64,000 bases of DNA from Euglena gracilis (lineage: Eukaryota; Euglenida; Euglenophyceae; Euglenales). The stretch spans positions 40,851,572-40,915,571 of the forward strand of contig CP154954.1 in assembly GCA_039621445.1 (NCBI GenBank), written 5' to 3'. The notes beneath the pieces are model-generated. The model saw nothing but the letters and a program-made list of their open reading frames with translations. It was not told the DNA's origin and searched no databases. A program made the translations under genes and the position numbers. This document shows positions 1-11,159 of the stretch, piece by piece. Numbering within the stretch: position 1 is the stretch's first letter; each line of letters opens with the position of its first letter.

Positions 1-165
1 GGGGGTGTGTGGGGGGGGGTGTGGGGGGGGGGGGTAGTGTGGGGGGGGGTGTGGGGGGGGTGTTTTGTGGGGGGGTGTTGTGGAGGGTGTGGGGGGGGGG
101 GGTTTGTGGGGGGGGTGTTGTGGGTTGTGTGGGAGGGGTGTGGGGGGGGGGGGGTGAGGGGGTGC
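1..165. repeat. G-rich G/T low-complexity tract
   Basis: Almost pure runs of G interrupted by single T or short TGT steps. The G-runs of five or more would allow G-quadruplexes on the plus strand. Reading frames through it give only Gly/Val/Trp/Cys-rich peptides, so it is not treated as coding. Confidence 0.9.
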
Positions 166-176
166 CAAATCTGAGG

Positions 177-575
177 AAAGTGGATTTTCTTTCTCTTGCC
201 TTGCACACACAAGGGATGATGTTATTTTGGTTCTGGGGGGGGGTCCGGGGGGGCGCCACCCCCCCCCGGGCCGCGGCCGAAGTCCGCGGCGCGACGAGGC
301 CGAAGGCCGAGTAAGTAAAAAAAAATGACACCCGAACAGTTGGTCACATTCAACTTGGGTTTAAAAAAGAATCAGGCTGTTGCTCACCCATGGTACTGTA
401 AACCAACAAAGTGGATTTTCTTTCCCTTGCCTTGCCCACACAAGGGGATGATGTTATTTGGTTCTGGGGGGGGGTCCGGGGTGGGGCGCCCCCCCCCCCC
501 CGGGCCGCGGCCGAAGGCCGCGGCGCGACGAGGCCGAAGGCCGAGTAAGTCAAAAAAATGACACCCGAACAGTTG
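177..575 (+). repeat. Two-copy direct repeat of about 167 bp
   Basis: A block starting AAAGTGGATTTTC and ending CCCGAACAGTTG occurs at 177-342 and again at 408-575, about 232 bp apart. Each copy holds a G-run next to a C-run and a GC-rich stem made of GGCCGAAGGCC-type repeats. The two copies differ mainly in homopolymer length. No protein is supported. Confidence 0.85.
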
Positions 576-582
576 CGCACAG

Positions 583-890
583 TCAACATGAGTGTGGGGG
601 GGAGTGTGGGGGGGTGTGGGGGGGTGTATGGGGTGTGTGGGGGGGTGTGGGTGTGTTTGGGGGTGTGTGGGGGTGTGGGGGTGTGTGTGGGGGGGTGGGT
701 GGGGGGGTGTGGGGGGGGGTGGGGGTGTGTGTGGGGGTGTGTGTGGGTGGGGGGTGGGGGGGTGTGTGGGGGGGGTGTGTGGGGGGGGTGTGGGGGGGTG
801 TGTGGGGTGTGTGTGGGGGGGTGTGTGGGGGGGTGTGTGGGGTTCTGTGGGGTACTGTGGGGTACTGTGGGGTACTGTGGGGGCTCCGCT
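583..890. repeat. G-rich microsatellite plus 12-bp GTGGGGTACTGT repeats
   Basis: Irregular (G4-9 T)n tract, ending in about four copies of GTGGGGTACTGT at 840-885. It lies just beyond the C-terminal end of the minus-strand gag fossil. Open frames across it on both strands are composition artefacts. Confidence 0.85.
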
Positions 891-1006
891 TTATGCCATG
901 TCTCCTCGCACGAGATTGATCATGCCACCTGGCTTTTGCGTTTGTCTTTGTGTGGGGCTGGGTATACAAGCCCGTGGCGGCTCCCGCCCCCAACGGTCCA
1001 CCCCGG

Positions 1007-2452
1007 CTATCCTAGCATCGGTTTCCTTTCCCCCTTCCTTTGCCTATGCCTTTTCCACCATCCTGGCCCTTTCCTCCTAGACCAGTCATTTCCATTGTTT
1101 CCTTTCCCGCAAGAATTGTTTCCTTTGCCCTTTCCTTTGCCTTTGCCTTTGCCACCACCAGATTGTGAATCGAAATTCTGTTTATTTGACTGCCACCAGT
1201 CACTTCCCTGTGAATTGGCATTGGCATTGGAATTCCACCCAGAATCGTTTCTCCATCGCCCCCGATTGCCAATTTCAGATTGTTGGGGGGGTGGCAACGA
1301 CTGTGATCGAACCACTGGCACTGGATTTTGTGCTGGGGGGTTCACGTTCGTATTGGTCATTGGAGCTGCCACCTGTGAAGAATCTGATTTTTCAACGGAC
1401 GGTTTTGCCATCGTTTCGCCCCCCTTTGCTGACCGTGTTTGGGAGGGTGTCCGGGACCCCTTGGCCCGATCTACCTTTGCAAACCTGGTCCTCTGGTTTC
1501 CAACCCCATTTGGCTCTTTGGAACTGTGTATCATGTCTTGATTGTCCCTGGATGACAATTTTCGCTCAACAAAACGGCAAATTTCCTCAGCTCCCATTTT
1601 TGGCTGTTCCTCCACGATTTTGATCCTTTTGTCCGTGCCTGTGATTGGTTTCCCACTGAGCTCTTTCAGTTTGTCGCAAATCGTAGTGTTGGGCAAAAAG
1701 ACTTCGAACTCCATCGGTGAAACTTTCAAAACCTTGCAGGGCTTTTCCCCAGTGACACGTTCCACGGCACAAATAATGTTTTCCTCGGTTGCAGGCACTC
1801 CAGGGTACATTTTGACTTTCGGTCCACACGTTGATTTCCTTTCCTCCTCATCGGCGACCCAATGCAAAATGAAATTTGGCAGTTCTCCCTTGACCAGCCT
1901 TTCTTGCTCATCGTCGGTGGCACTTTTCACCTGTCTCCAGGCCATTCTGAAATTTATCGCAAAGTCTGGCCATTGCCGTACGGTAATTTTCCCTTTGGTT
2001 CACAAGGTTAACATCATACCATTTTTTTCGTGCACAGTCGGACTGAGTTCCAGCATATTTCCGTCAATCCTGTCAAATTCCTCCTCGAAAGATGTTTTTC
2101 TGTTCAATTCCATTCGGAATTGCAATTCCTTTTTATTTGTGTCGTCCTGCGTCATTGCAAAAAGCCGAAGTTTGAGTGGATCAAACACATTTCCATTCTG
2201 TAAAGTAACCAACGTCATGAAATATTGCTCCCAATCACGAACAAAGGACGACCAGTCTTTTGGCGGTCCAGAAAAAATTGGAGTTACCAGGGTTTTCATC
2301 AATTGATGTGTTGCCACTGGATTTGATGAAACCAGCCCTGCACCTGCAGGCACTGCCGCCACAGGTCGTGCACAAACCTGCCTGACATGTGTCGCATGTA
2401 TCCCTGGCTTAGCGTATTCATATCCTTCAATTTCAAACTGAATTTTCCTCAA
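1007..2452 (-). pseudogene. gag: Gag polyprotein, capsid to C-terminal half (LTR retrotransposon)
   Basis: One reading frame on the minus strand runs from about 2452 to 1007, interrupted by a single in-frame TGA at 2000-2002. The N-terminal part has a retroelement capsid signature (PIFSGPPKDWSSFVRDWEQY). After the TGA comes a 75-80 residue segment (VKMYPGVPATEENI... to ...EEICRFVERKL), followed by a low-complexity basic tail with GKGKGKGKGK and WWKRHRQRKGERK, which is a typical nucleic-acid-binding end. No CCHC knuckle is present. The arrangement capsid, folded segment, GKGKG tail parallels the Gag of the Ty3 element at 19.8-23.9 kb, so the two are probably distant relatives. No pol follows; the sequence runs into the G-rich tract and then the window edge. 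The capsid assignment is firmer than the family assignment. Confidence 0.6.
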
Positions 2453-2525
2453 TCACAGGTAAATCGTTGTAACCAAACAGATCAAAATCCTCGATTTCTG
2501 GATTTCTAGCTGATTTTCCTCGCGT

Positions 2526-3600
2526 TTACTTTGCCAGATCCACTGCCGCAGATTTGGCAGATTCAACTTGCTGATTTTTCATCACCAAAACCTCAGCCTG
2601 AAATAAATCCAGCCTTTGCTCTAATTTTTTCCGCTCCTGCTGTTCCATTCGAAGTTTAACGCACTGGTTTTGCAGTAAAACTCCAACATGCTTTTTCATT
2701 GAGTTTTCCACGTCGGCCCGAACTTTATCAAACTGCCCCTTCCTTTCACTCAGCCTCAACCTTTCCTGCAACATTTCACTGATAATCACCTCCAAATTCT
2801 TTCTCGTTTGCAGCCCCAACTCCCTTTGCACCTCCAACCGAATTGTTTCCTCGCTCTTGTTAACCAGGTAACAGACTTTCTCAATCGGAAAATCTTCCGA
2901 CCAAGAAAATTCTCCAACCTCCCCAAACGATCATTCAGAGCTTTGCTCTCTCGCTCCAGGGCTTTGAAAATTTATTCAATTTCTCAGCCTGTGCCTGAAA
3001 TTTGGCACACTCAGTCTCCTCCAAACTTTTACATTGCTGAAAGATGATCCCAAAGCGTCCCTCCAGTCCAGAGGTTAGCAACAACAATGGTTCAACAACA
3101 ATGCTTCTGGCTTGGCTGTTAAACAAAACAAATTTTGTTCTGGCCCTGTGCTGCTGTCTCGTGACGACACAGAAATTTGCTGAAAACCTGAAAAATCTAC
3201 TGGCCACATGCAAGCAGCTTTCATTCTTTAAATAACCATTTGCTGAATAATTGCGTTTTCAGCCTGTTTTTCTTCCTCGGTTTCGCTTTCGTATGTTAGG
3301 GGGTCTGATTCGTCGTCACTGCCATGCAGCGGAACCAGTTGAAAATTTTCCGGCCCTGCCACTGTGACAGGCCTGATGCATGTAATTAACCCCCTCTCCG
3401 AATCAGAATCAGATTCTGATTCCTGCGTGCTTTCTGAAAATTCTGAAGACGATAAAAATTCTGCAGCCTGAAAGTTGTTTTCTGTCACAAATTCCGTCAC
3501 GATTTGCAATGATGCCACAGGTTCTAAAAACTGGGCTGCAGAAAAATTAGTTTCCTTTTCGTTCTGAAAAGGGATTTCTGTCACAGATCTCAGAAAAGTT
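2526..3600 (-). pseudogene. Gag N-terminal coiled-coil and acidic region, frameshifted
   Basis: Upstream of the capsid part on the minus strand, short frames give an acidic Glu/Ser-rich segment (3584-3228, containing SESTQESESDSDSER) and then a charged helical segment (2837-2526, containing EQQERKKLEQRLDLFQAEV), in different frames. This order, acidic then coiled coil before capsid, is also seen in the Ty3 Gag at 19.8-21.3 kb. The intervening frames are broken. Assignment to the same gag gene rests on position, strand and composition rather than on homology I can demonstrate. Confidence 0.4.
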
Positions 3601-3795
3601 TCACCGCAATCTGAAATTCAGACCGATTGGCCGGGAAACCAGCAGATTTATGCAGATTCTTACGAAAATTCGCAGACCACAGGGTTGGTGAAACTATCCT
3701 CATGTACCATTCCGCTGGCACAGGCACCAGAACAAACCTCTGCAACGAAGTTCACCGAATATTAAAAAACCTCACTGACGAAGTCAGTGAGCCGA

Positions 3796-3810
3796 CCTCT
3801 GCTAACCATG
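3796..3810 (-). promoter_or_regulatory. Candidate primer-binding site next to an LTR end
   Basis: On the minus strand the sequence reads CA then TGGTTAGCAGAGG, placed upstream of the minus-strand gag. CA directly followed by TGG is the usual LTR/PBS junction. The motif resembles the initiator tRNA-Met site TGGTAGCAGAGG with one extra base. Related CCTCTGC motifs at about 3737 and 3871 show that this stretch is locally repeated. The LTR itself was not delimited. Confidence 0.35.
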
Positions 3811-4633
3811 TTTACCGGCGGGCTGTGACTTTCAAGCTTTCTAAAAATTCTGCTGGCAGAGCCAGCAGAACCAACCTCTGCGACCATGTTTACCGGTCAC
3901 ACCCCCTGTGCGCCGCCGGTCGCCCCCGCGACCGGCGAGTCCCGGCGGGGTGAGGGCCCGGGGGGGTCCCCGCCGTCGTGGATGACCACCGACAGCCGGG
4001 GGGTGGGTGTTTCCGGGGCGGGGCCTGTGCTTTTTCTGGGGGTTGGTGGGCTCAGGCCATCTCGCATTTTTTCACCCAGGTGTTTTCCCCTACCACAGCC
4101 GGCGCGTAGGATCGTTTTTTTTGGCGGTTTCCGAAAATTTGGTGAAAAGCGAAAAATCTGCCATTTTGAATGAAAACTCACTTTTCTCTCTTACACTCTC
4201 TCACACTCTCTTGCACACCTTGAGGATAAAAACCAACCCACAGAACAACCCACTGCATCCCGAAACTCTGGAAGTGAGAAACTGAAAGTAACTTAATTGT
4301 GAACAATTGAAAATGAACTGTGAAACGTGAATGTATGAAAATGTGCAAACCTGCGGCAAGGAGGAGGGGTATAGGTAAGGTGGTGGTGGCGGTGTTGTAG
4401 GCTCCCTCAGTCCAATCCTCCAAAAAATCCAGCCAACAATGTAATGACCAACAATGTAACTGCCAACTCCAATTCAAAGTTCCAACAATGTGATTGATCA
4501 AATACAATTCAATGTATTTCTTCTTTGCCAAATAGTGGGGAAAACCCCTCAAGTTCTGTAAAAAAAAACAGAATTTGAAAGTGCAAAATAATTTGACCCG
4601 CTTCCAATTTGTGTCGCGGGTTTTTTTAACTGA
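3811..4633. other. No gene recognised; possible LTR of the minus-strand element
   Basis: Contains a GC-rich C/G-run block (3895-4000), an AT-rich tail and CTCTCACACTCT repeats near 4190. If the site at 3796-3810 is a real PBS, this stretch should contain the 5' LTR of that element, but no second copy occurs in the window to prove it. Confidence 0.3.
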
Positions 4634-4924
4634 TTGGCTGTTACCCGCGACTTTGTAATTTGCGCTTTCTGGAAATTTTTGACTACCGGCGAAAGCTGGA
4701 GGCCGGCAAGCCCCCTGCCTGAAAATCGCCCCTTACAAGGGTATGTTCACCAATTGAAGTGGGGGGGGGGAAATGCCACCCTGCGGGTGGGCCCTGCTTT
4801 TCATGTTTTTCTCAGGAAAATTCTGGAGGGAAAACAAGTACAAAATTCAACCATTAACGATTCCCTGGGAATAAACCCCAGTTTAAAGCGTTATCAAAGC
4901 GCTCTTGCGCTTTTATGAGATATT

Positions 4925-5690
4925 TTGGACAAAATGGGCGTCCCTCCCCCTGGAGCCACCACCGACCTGGTTGACGCTTTAATTACAACTGTTTCAATTT
5001 TCAAAGGCCAAAGCACGCAATGCATACAGTGCCATGCTTTTGATCCCTGGCTTTGGAGGCCCGTGGTTCCATGCCATGTTGGCACCTTATAACAGGCCTT
5101 GGAACCAAAATTTGGAGAAATATAGTGCATTCTGGGATCCCCTCGAAATCCTCTTGGGGCTGGCACAGTCCCCCCTGCCCTCTGATATATGTACATTGCG
5201 TACACGATTCATCTTATGTTCACGAATCCTCTGTTTATACAGAACCTCTGACTTGGCACAGGTGCAAAGAACCACCAGTGTGTGGGTGGGGGGGCACCCT
5301 ACATAAAAAGTAAACGTAAATGTCAAAAACTCCACAAGTGGGAAAGAGTTGTCTCCATTCCCCAGTGCCCCCACATCAGTCCCTTTTAGTTAACGATGGC
5401 TTATGTGGCAGCAACACGTTTCTTTGTGAAACCTGGGGGTCCCCTTTTAATTACGTTAAAACCCCCCTATAAAGCCATTAAGGCAGAAACCATTGCTTCT
5501 TTCACAAAATAATTTTTGACCAAACAGGGGACCCCACTCCACCAGAGGGGCAGGGGTTGGTTTACTCAAACAAATAGGCTTTTCTGCCCAAGAAGTTTGT
5601 GAAATTGGTCAGTGGAAGGGGGTGGAGGCTTTTACCGCCCACTATCACAGACTTGGTGCCCAGGGTGCTTTGAAAGGTGCCATGGCCCCC
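4925..5690 (+). pseudogene. DIRS tyrosine recombinase, frameshifted
   Basis: Tyrosine recombinases of DIRS elements replace the integrase of LTR elements and act on circular DNA intermediates. Here the pieces lie in several frames. They are LLIPGFGG and WNQNLEKY near 5040-5125, the segment with the first catalytic arginine (RILCLYRTSDLAQ), HKWERVVSIPQCP near 5335, and the C-terminal catalytic end in one frame. That end contains HSTR at 5535-5546 (the HxxR motif), then AQEVCEIGQW, and AHY with the nucleophilic tyrosine codon at 5643-5645. Several stops and frame changes separate these parts, so the copy is inactive. Confidence 0.65.
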
Positions 5691-5711
5691 CTTTTTTTCT
5701 GTGCAAAATCT

Positions 5712-5819
5712 GGCCTCACAATGGCAAAGTGCGGAGCCCGAGGTGTCTCGTACTCCCTCGAGGCAATCCGACCAGGGAGGAAGGGACACCGAGGGCGAAG
5801 CACAAATACATTGTGAGCC
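5712..5819. repeat. 108-bp unit with 11-12-bp inverted termini
   Basis: Starts GGCCTCACAATG and ends CATTGTGAGCC, so its ends are inverted repeats. A homologous unit of 109 bp lies at 57,203-57,311 at the equivalent place in the other DIRS copy. Further partial copies, inverted, lie at about 6049-6115 and 56,900-56,990. It looks like a MITE or a structural part of the DIRS terminus. Confidence 0.6.
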
Positions 5820-6140
5820 TGACCCCCCCCCACCCATGTCCGAAAATTTGTCTTCAAACGCCCTCGGCCAGAAGATGGTGGCCAGGGGGAGGGGGGCGGG
5901 GAAGAGGAGGGTGACCCCCCCAGAGAAAGAGACAGCGCCATGGTCGCCACGTCGGAGACAATGCAGCCAACTCCGGCGAGGCGGCACTAAGCAGGGACTC
6001 CTAACCCAGCACACCAGAACAATCACAACAAACAACCGGCGTGCAATGCATGGCCTCACAATGTCTTTGTGCTTCGCCCTCGGTGTCCCTTCCTCCTTGG
6101 TCGACTTGCTCCGAGGCAGTACGAGAGAGCCACAGGCTGT

Positions 6141-8250
6141 GTGTAGGGATTTTGTGGGGGGGATCGTTGCCTGCGTCCATGTTGCTCATGAGGCAATTTC
6201 CTGAGAGCGGCCAATTGGAGGGGGAGGCCAGAAAACTGACTGTCCACTGAGGGAGAGAGACACCTTTCACTGATAAAAAACAAACACTTTTTGAACAACT
6301 CCCAAAAAAATTTCCTTTGGTGCATATTCCATTGTACAACACTGACTTTTGGGGGGGAGATGGTGAAACGATGCTTTCAATCATTCCGGTTTTGATTTCA
6401 GACTGGTGGACACACTTCAGCCTGGTCAATGCTAATTCCTCCCCTTCGCATCAAATGCAAAAAAAAAATTTGATTTTCTTTTTTAAAGAAAATCTGCCTT
6501 ATTCTCCCTCCCACCCCCCCCCGGCAGAACCCCACCCTTCTTGGATGCGAAAACCCACTGTTGATAAAAAGAACGCCAAAATAAGGCGAAGTGATCCAAC
6601 CATCATTTACGGTGAAAATATGGACCCCCGCTTCTATTTGATGGAGAAAATTGTGCTAATGTGTACCTGTGGCGACAAATTCGCAGCGCGAACAGCTTTT
6701 CGTTGGACAACCCCCGGTGTCCACCTGAAACTGCAAATTTTGCAAGAGTATCAAAAGTTGCTGGCAATCACCCAAAGCTTTCCAGTTGTAGCTTTCAATT
6801 ACAGACTGTAGAAGGAGGGATCGAGCCCACGCCTTTCCTAAGAACCCAGAACCCTCCTGGTTGCCGCCGTTCAGGAATTCATTCATCAGAGGTCCAGGTC
6901 CGTTGTCGTTGTCGCTGCATTGATGCAGCTGACACCGCACGCATTTTCTTGTTTTTGACAATATTAACAAAAGTGAAAGGAAATAATATTCACTGAAAAT
7001 TACATTAATGTGAGAAACACCCCAATATCCCAAACTTTGATAAGGGCAAGTGCCATTGAATCCTGTGTCCAAGTGCGTGGAAGAATTGTAATATTTGTTT
7101 GGATGAATTCAAGCAACCCAGGAGAAGGCGGGTCCCAGCCGTGGACAAAAAAAAGTCCAGAAATGGGCTTTTCCTGGATTCTGGCAGGCCCACCCACCAT
7201 CCAACAAGGCACCGCCCAAAGAAAAACTCCTTCCGAAGGCGCCGAAAGAAAACTCTGACCTAAATTATTGGCGCCTCCAAAAACACAGTAAGTGGTGGTG
7301 GGCTGGGTCGACCCCCACCCACCACTCATGCGGTTGCGGGGAATACCACACAACCCTGACTTCCGGTGCCTTGGGCACCGGAAATGCCTTTGCCGAGTAC
7401 CCAAGCACTTTTGGCCATGTGCCCCTCGCCCCCCCATGTCAGAAAACCACAGAGGACATAAAAACGTTACCCGTCTCTGAAAAATTACTTTCACTTTGCA
7501 CAAGTTTTGTTTGCAGTGCATGTTTTGGAGAATTGTTGGATGAACAAAAATCTCTTACCCAAAAATGCCACATCAAAACAAAGGTCCACATTTGCAAAAT
7601 GCCATGTTTGGTTCACCCAGTTGTCAAAATCTTTATATCAGTATTCAACACCGTAATTGTGAATTTGGTTCAAAAATGTGTTGTATGCACATGTATGTCC
7701 AAAAACACTCCAAGGAAAATGTAAGGGGTAAATGTCCAAAAAAGCTATATTTTGGGGGTAAACCGGTTGACATGAGGGGGTAAAATGATTTCTGGTTTTG
7801 TTGCACCATCGTGAAAACCGCCAAACCTTCAAAAAATGAGTTCTGCAAATACGACCCCATTTGAAACCGAATTCAGCCTTATGCCAACCCTTGGGCATGT
7901 GAGAGATCCCAGAGCAGAGTTTCTTGACAAAAAAACCAAAAATCCAACCCCCTCTGAACAACCGAATCCCACCGTATTCCTTTTCAAATTATGAACCAGA
8001 GTGCACTACCAACACATAATTCGGGGTTCACATTCCAGTAGACCACCGCTCCAAAGACGGCATTGCAATACCTTCAACACAACCGTCCTTCGGTTGCAGA
8101 TGCTGTACCTTCTTGTTGGGGAACAGCTGGAAGACCTTCCCAATTCCCAGGGACTTGGCACCCAGGGCTTGGACAGCTCCTCGCCGGCGAAAGAAGAGCA
8201 TGTCCTGTCCCCACGGCAGAACGGGAAAGCGTGGTGTGGATGGTGGTCGA
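6141..8250. other. No gene recognised
   Basis: Short unsupported frames only. Notable details are a partial palindrome GGGTCGACCCCCACCC at about 7306-7321 and the alternation of AT-rich and C-rich blocks. I see no conserved motif that would justify a gene call. Confidence 0.4.
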
Positions 8251-8257
8251 CCCCGTC

Positions 8258-8700
8258 CACCCGGGAGGTGGGGGGGGGTCGATCCCCCCCACCACAGCAT
8301 TTTCTCCGATTTCGGATGGCCAGAAAGTGTTTGAATTTTTTTTTGAAAATTAACCCAAAACACATGATTGTTTGATGGAAAACCACATTTTTTTATCACA
8401 AAAAAAATCCCAAGAAATTATGGGTGAAAAAGGTAGTTTTTGGCGTGGGGGGGTGAAAAAAACGAAGGTCAAAAAAAGTAGACCAAATTTTGGCACAGTC
8501 AAATTTTACTGACATTTTTTCAGTTTTTTTCATCTTTTAATGGCACTTTTTTGCTTCAAAAACCACTCAAAATAAACATTTTGAAAAAATGTTGAATTTG
8601 TGGAAGGTGTGAAAAAAATGGGGTTTTGGGTGGTTTTTGTGGGGACCCTATACGTGTCCCAAAATGGGTCAAATAAACACCTTCGGTTCCTTTGAGGGCC
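8258..8700 (-). repeat. Dispersed AT-rich element flanked by G/C palindrome (copy)
   Basis: Begins at a G-run/TCGA/C-run palindrome (8265-8287) followed by ACCACAGCATTTTCTCCGAT and a long A/T-rich stretch that ends near a CCCAAAATGGGTC motif. The reverse complement of this sequence, with moderate divergence, is found at about 42,835-43,290 and in part at 37,690-37,960. A weaker relative lies at 10,860-11,110. No coding capacity. Confidence 0.6.
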
Positions 8701-8782
8701 TTGCCCAAGGGGGTTGGATGCCATTTTTGAACAGCTGGCAGGTTGAAGGGGGGCATTCTTCTGCCACCATCTTAGACTTTTT

Positions 8783-9340
8783 TCAAGGCTGTTGGTGTTG
8801 GGGGGTGTCTCTGTTGCTTTTGAGTGTCTTTGCACCCACTGGGGGTTCCAACTTGAAAACGTCAAATTTCACCAAACTCTCAATCTTCCCACTTCCCAGC
8901 AGTACAAATCCAGTCAAAAGGCCACAGCTGGAGTCAAAGAAGTTCAGGCATGTGCTACCTGAAATACATAAAAACACACCCACTAAATTGCCCAGCGCCG
9001 GTAACATCTCCCGATTTTTCCTCCGTTTCAGGCTGCCGGCGCCAACGCTTCCGCTTGAGCGGCCCTCCCGCCCCCAGCGGCCCGAGGGGTGGCAGGGCCA
9101 CGACGGGCGGGAGGGGGCGGGCGGGGGGCGGGGCCCCCGCCGACGCCCCGGCGCCGGGCCCCCGCCCCCCCACTGGGACGGCGCGGGCAGGCGAGGCATA
9201 CGGGCTCTCCCCCAGGCGCGGGGTGCTGATGGGGGACAGCGTGGCGGCGAAGCAGTCGAGCTCGTCGTCGCTGGGGGTGGGGCTGCCCGCCCGCTTGGGC
9301 TGGCGGCCGGCGGCGATGCGGCCAGGGACCCTCCCCACAC
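8783..9340 (-). CDS. Candidate coding exon(s), unrecognised
   Basis: GC-rich minus-strand segment with two overlapping plausible frames. One frame gives a Ser/Pro-rich stretch (SPTPSDDELDCFAATL, then TPRLGESPYASPARAVPVGG). The other gives LKRRKNREMLPALGN followed by a hydrophobic-to-charged tail ending near 8783. High third-position GC and absence of stops suggest host coding sequence, but GC-rich DNA yields long frames by chance and the opposite strand is open too. No domain recognised. Confidence 0.25.
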   Translation of the reverse strand: MWGGSLAASPPAASPSGRAAPPPATTSSTASPPRCPPSAPRAWGRARMPRLPAPSQWGGGGPAPGRRRGPRPPPAPSRPSWPCHPSGRWGREGRSSGSVGAGSLKRRKNREMLPALGNLVGVFLCISGSTCLNFFDSSCGLLTGFVLLGSGKIESLVKFDVFKLEPPVGAKTLKSNRDTPQHQQP

Positions 9341-9412
9341 ACAGGGGGTGGGGTGGGGATTAGGGATGGCCCCATATGGGGGGGGGGGGACGCTGGCAGG
9401 GGGGCATGCACG

Positions 9413-10726
9413 TCATGCTTGTGAACGCGTGACACTTACACACACCACCCACCACCCACCCAGAGGTACGAGATGCACGATGAGCTCCGCTGCACCGCAC
9501 GGAGGGCGGGACACAGCGTCGGAGGGCCCTGGGGTGGGCTGGCCTCTCTCCAGCAGGGCGAGGGTGTCCGTTGTGAGGCACATGGTCAGATCCAGTGGGT
9601 TTGGCGGCACGCCGGCTGTCTGGACGGGGACAGCTCGGGGATTCCGCCGGAGCGGAAGCCCCCCTGGCACAGGGGTTTGGCCGAATGCCTGCGTGCTTTC
9701 GAAGTCGTTTCGAAGTACACCCACAATCAACAACCGCTTTTCCATTTCATTCAAATGATGGCTTCCGGCTCCTCGCACGTAACAAAACACAATGCAATTT
9801 GAGAACGGGTAAGGGCCGCCGACCACCGGCAGCCATGACCAGTTCCCAAGTTGCCCCGAAAAGCATCCGAAAGGCAAAGACCGATGCCCCAACAGTGCGG
9901 GCCCCTCCTCCTGCCCCACCTCCACGCCGGCCTGGGCATAATGGGGGCTGGGGGTTTCAAAGGGGCGAGCGGCTGGGCCCCACTGGCCGTGGGGGCAGCA
10001 GCCCATGGGCGACGTTGCGGCGGAGTGGGGGGGGGTGGACCCGCCCCCGTAAGGGCCATTTTCAAATGCCTGCGTCGTCAGTTTGGATCCCGCCAGGACC
10101 CAAACTGACCCCGGGGGACACCCGCTGTGGGCGTGGCGGCGGGCCACGCCCACAAGCCCCGCCGCGGCACAAGGACGCCGCGGCACAAGGGACCCCCGGC
10201 GTTGTTGAGCAGAAGGTCGGCACCGCGTGTCAGTGATTACCAGGGCTGCCCGAGGGAAGAACGATTCCCTCCCCACCACTGCTCCGACCCGGGGTTGGTT
10301 CCACTTTCCTTGAAAAAAAGCAGCCTGTGCGGTGTGGGGGGTGTGTGCCGGGGAAAGGGTGGGCAGCCCGAAGTCCGCCCGGGACAGCCCATCGCTGGCG
10401 GGAGGGGCGGGGGGCTGCGGCCAGGCGTGCCTCACGAGGCGAGGACGATTCTGAATCGGCGGCATCGGGGGCAGACGGCAGCCACCAGCCATCGTTTGTG
10501 TTGGTCCCCCACAGCGCTGGGGGGACGAAGGGGCCGAGAACCGGGCAGCGCGGAGACACGGAACAGCCCGCCGAGAACCCCGGGGGTGGGCCCCGAAGGC
10601 TGCCGCCTGGCGAGAGTCGAACTCGCACACTTCTGTACAGGGGCTGAAGCTGACGGACTTCGGCCCGAGGCGGGAGCCGGTCCCGTAGGGGCAGCGGGGG
10701 GAGAGGGGGAGGGCCAGCGGGGGCAC
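9413..10726 (-). CDS. Long GC-rich minus-strand frame, unrecognised
   Basis: A 437-codon open frame rich in Pro, Arg, Gly and Ala. Near its N-terminus it contains KSVSF (codons at 10,660-10,646) followed by SPCTEVCEFD, which matches the RVxF pattern used to dock on protein phosphatase 1. This is only a five-residue motif and can occur by chance. Overlapping open frames exist on the plus strand (for example 10,127-10,837). The GC-rich block 8.9-10.86 kb stands out from the AT-rich repeats on both sides, which is the main reason to suspect a host gene here. Confidence 0.25.
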   Translation of the reverse strand: MPPLALPLSPRCPYGTGSRLGPKSVSFSPCTEVCEFDSRQAAAFGAHPRGSRRAVPCLRAARFSAPSSPQRCGGPTQTMAGGCRLPPMPPIQNRPRLVRHAWPQPPAPPASDGLSRADFGLPTLSPAHTPHTAQAAFFQGKWNQPRVGAVVGRESFFPRAALVITDTRCRPSAQQRRGSLVPRRPCAAAGLVGVARRHAHSGCPPGSVWVLAGSKLTTQAFENGPYGGGSTPPHSAATSPMGCCPHGQWGPAARPFETPSPHYAQAGVEVGQEEGPALLGHRSLPFGCFSGQLGNWSWLPVVGGPYPFSNCIVFCYVRGAGSHHLNEMEKRLLIVGVLRNDFESTQAFGQTPVPGGLPLRRNPRAVPVQTAGVPPNPLDLTMCLTTDTLALLERGQPTPGPSDAVSRPPCGAAELIVHLVPLGGWWVVCVSVTRSQA

Positions 10727-10859
10727 GACGAGGGTTACGGCCGCCGCCGCCGCCTCCGCCGCCGCGGGTGGGGGGTGGGGGGTGCGTGGGGACAGGCAAG
10801 ACTTCCGCGGGGTCCACCGCGCGAGGGTCTCCTGTGACGGCGGTGTGATGGATGGGGAG

Positions 10860-11150
10860 CATCGAGTCCAGGGCGGTCCTTACGCCAAAAAAAAAATCCT
10901 GTCCCGATACACTTCAACCGAAAAATAAGGATTTTGGCCGGGGAAATTTTTTGAAAGTTACTTTGAAAAATGAACCCAAAATACATGATTTTTTTGATGG
11001 AAAACCACATTTTCCACAAAAAAAATATCCAGAATTTAGGGTTGAAAATTGTTAGATTTTAGGAGGGGGTCAAAAAAATGCAGGTCCAAAAAATGGGACA
11101 CTCAAATTTCTCCGAAAGAAATTAATTTTTCAAATCGGGTGATTTTCTGG
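10860..11150. repeat. AT-rich dispersed repeat relic
   Basis: Resembles the AT-rich element of 8.27-8.69 kb: AACCCAAAATACATG, GATGGAAAACCACATTTT and a following run of A. It has no palindrome on its left side and no coding capacity. Confidence 0.45.
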
Positions 11151-11159
11151 CGGCTGGTG

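Larger units (their letters stand above)
4634..6140 (+). mobile_element. DIRS-type retroelement fragment (3' part, decayed)
   Basis: The plus strand here corresponds, in inverted orientation, to the right-hand DIRS element at about 60,840-59,956 plus 57,443-56,880. Shared stretches include the recombinase region, the C-terminal catalytic segment, a 108-bp inverted-repeat-bounded unit and the terminal sequence. This copy lacks RT and lacks the 2.5-kb LTR insertion, so it preserves the empty site at 5561-5600. It is truncated at its 5' side near 4640, within the region following the methyltransferase-like domain. Confidence 0.7.

Noticed and set aside
583-993. Gly/Val/Trp- and Pro/His/Thr-rich proteins in the first kilobase
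   Set aside because: Translations of the G-rich microsatellite on each strand; no real sequence complexity.
6815-6850. B-box-like GGGCTCGATCCC on the minus strand as part of a tRNA or SINE
   Set aside because: No acceptor stem or A-box at the proper distance.
10600-10700. tRNA gene on the minus strand (T-arm-like GCGAGTTCGACTCTCGC and CCGCCT/AGGCGG ends)
   Set aside because: The anticodon arm cannot be formed at the right place, and the same bases read well as codons of the minus-strand frame.
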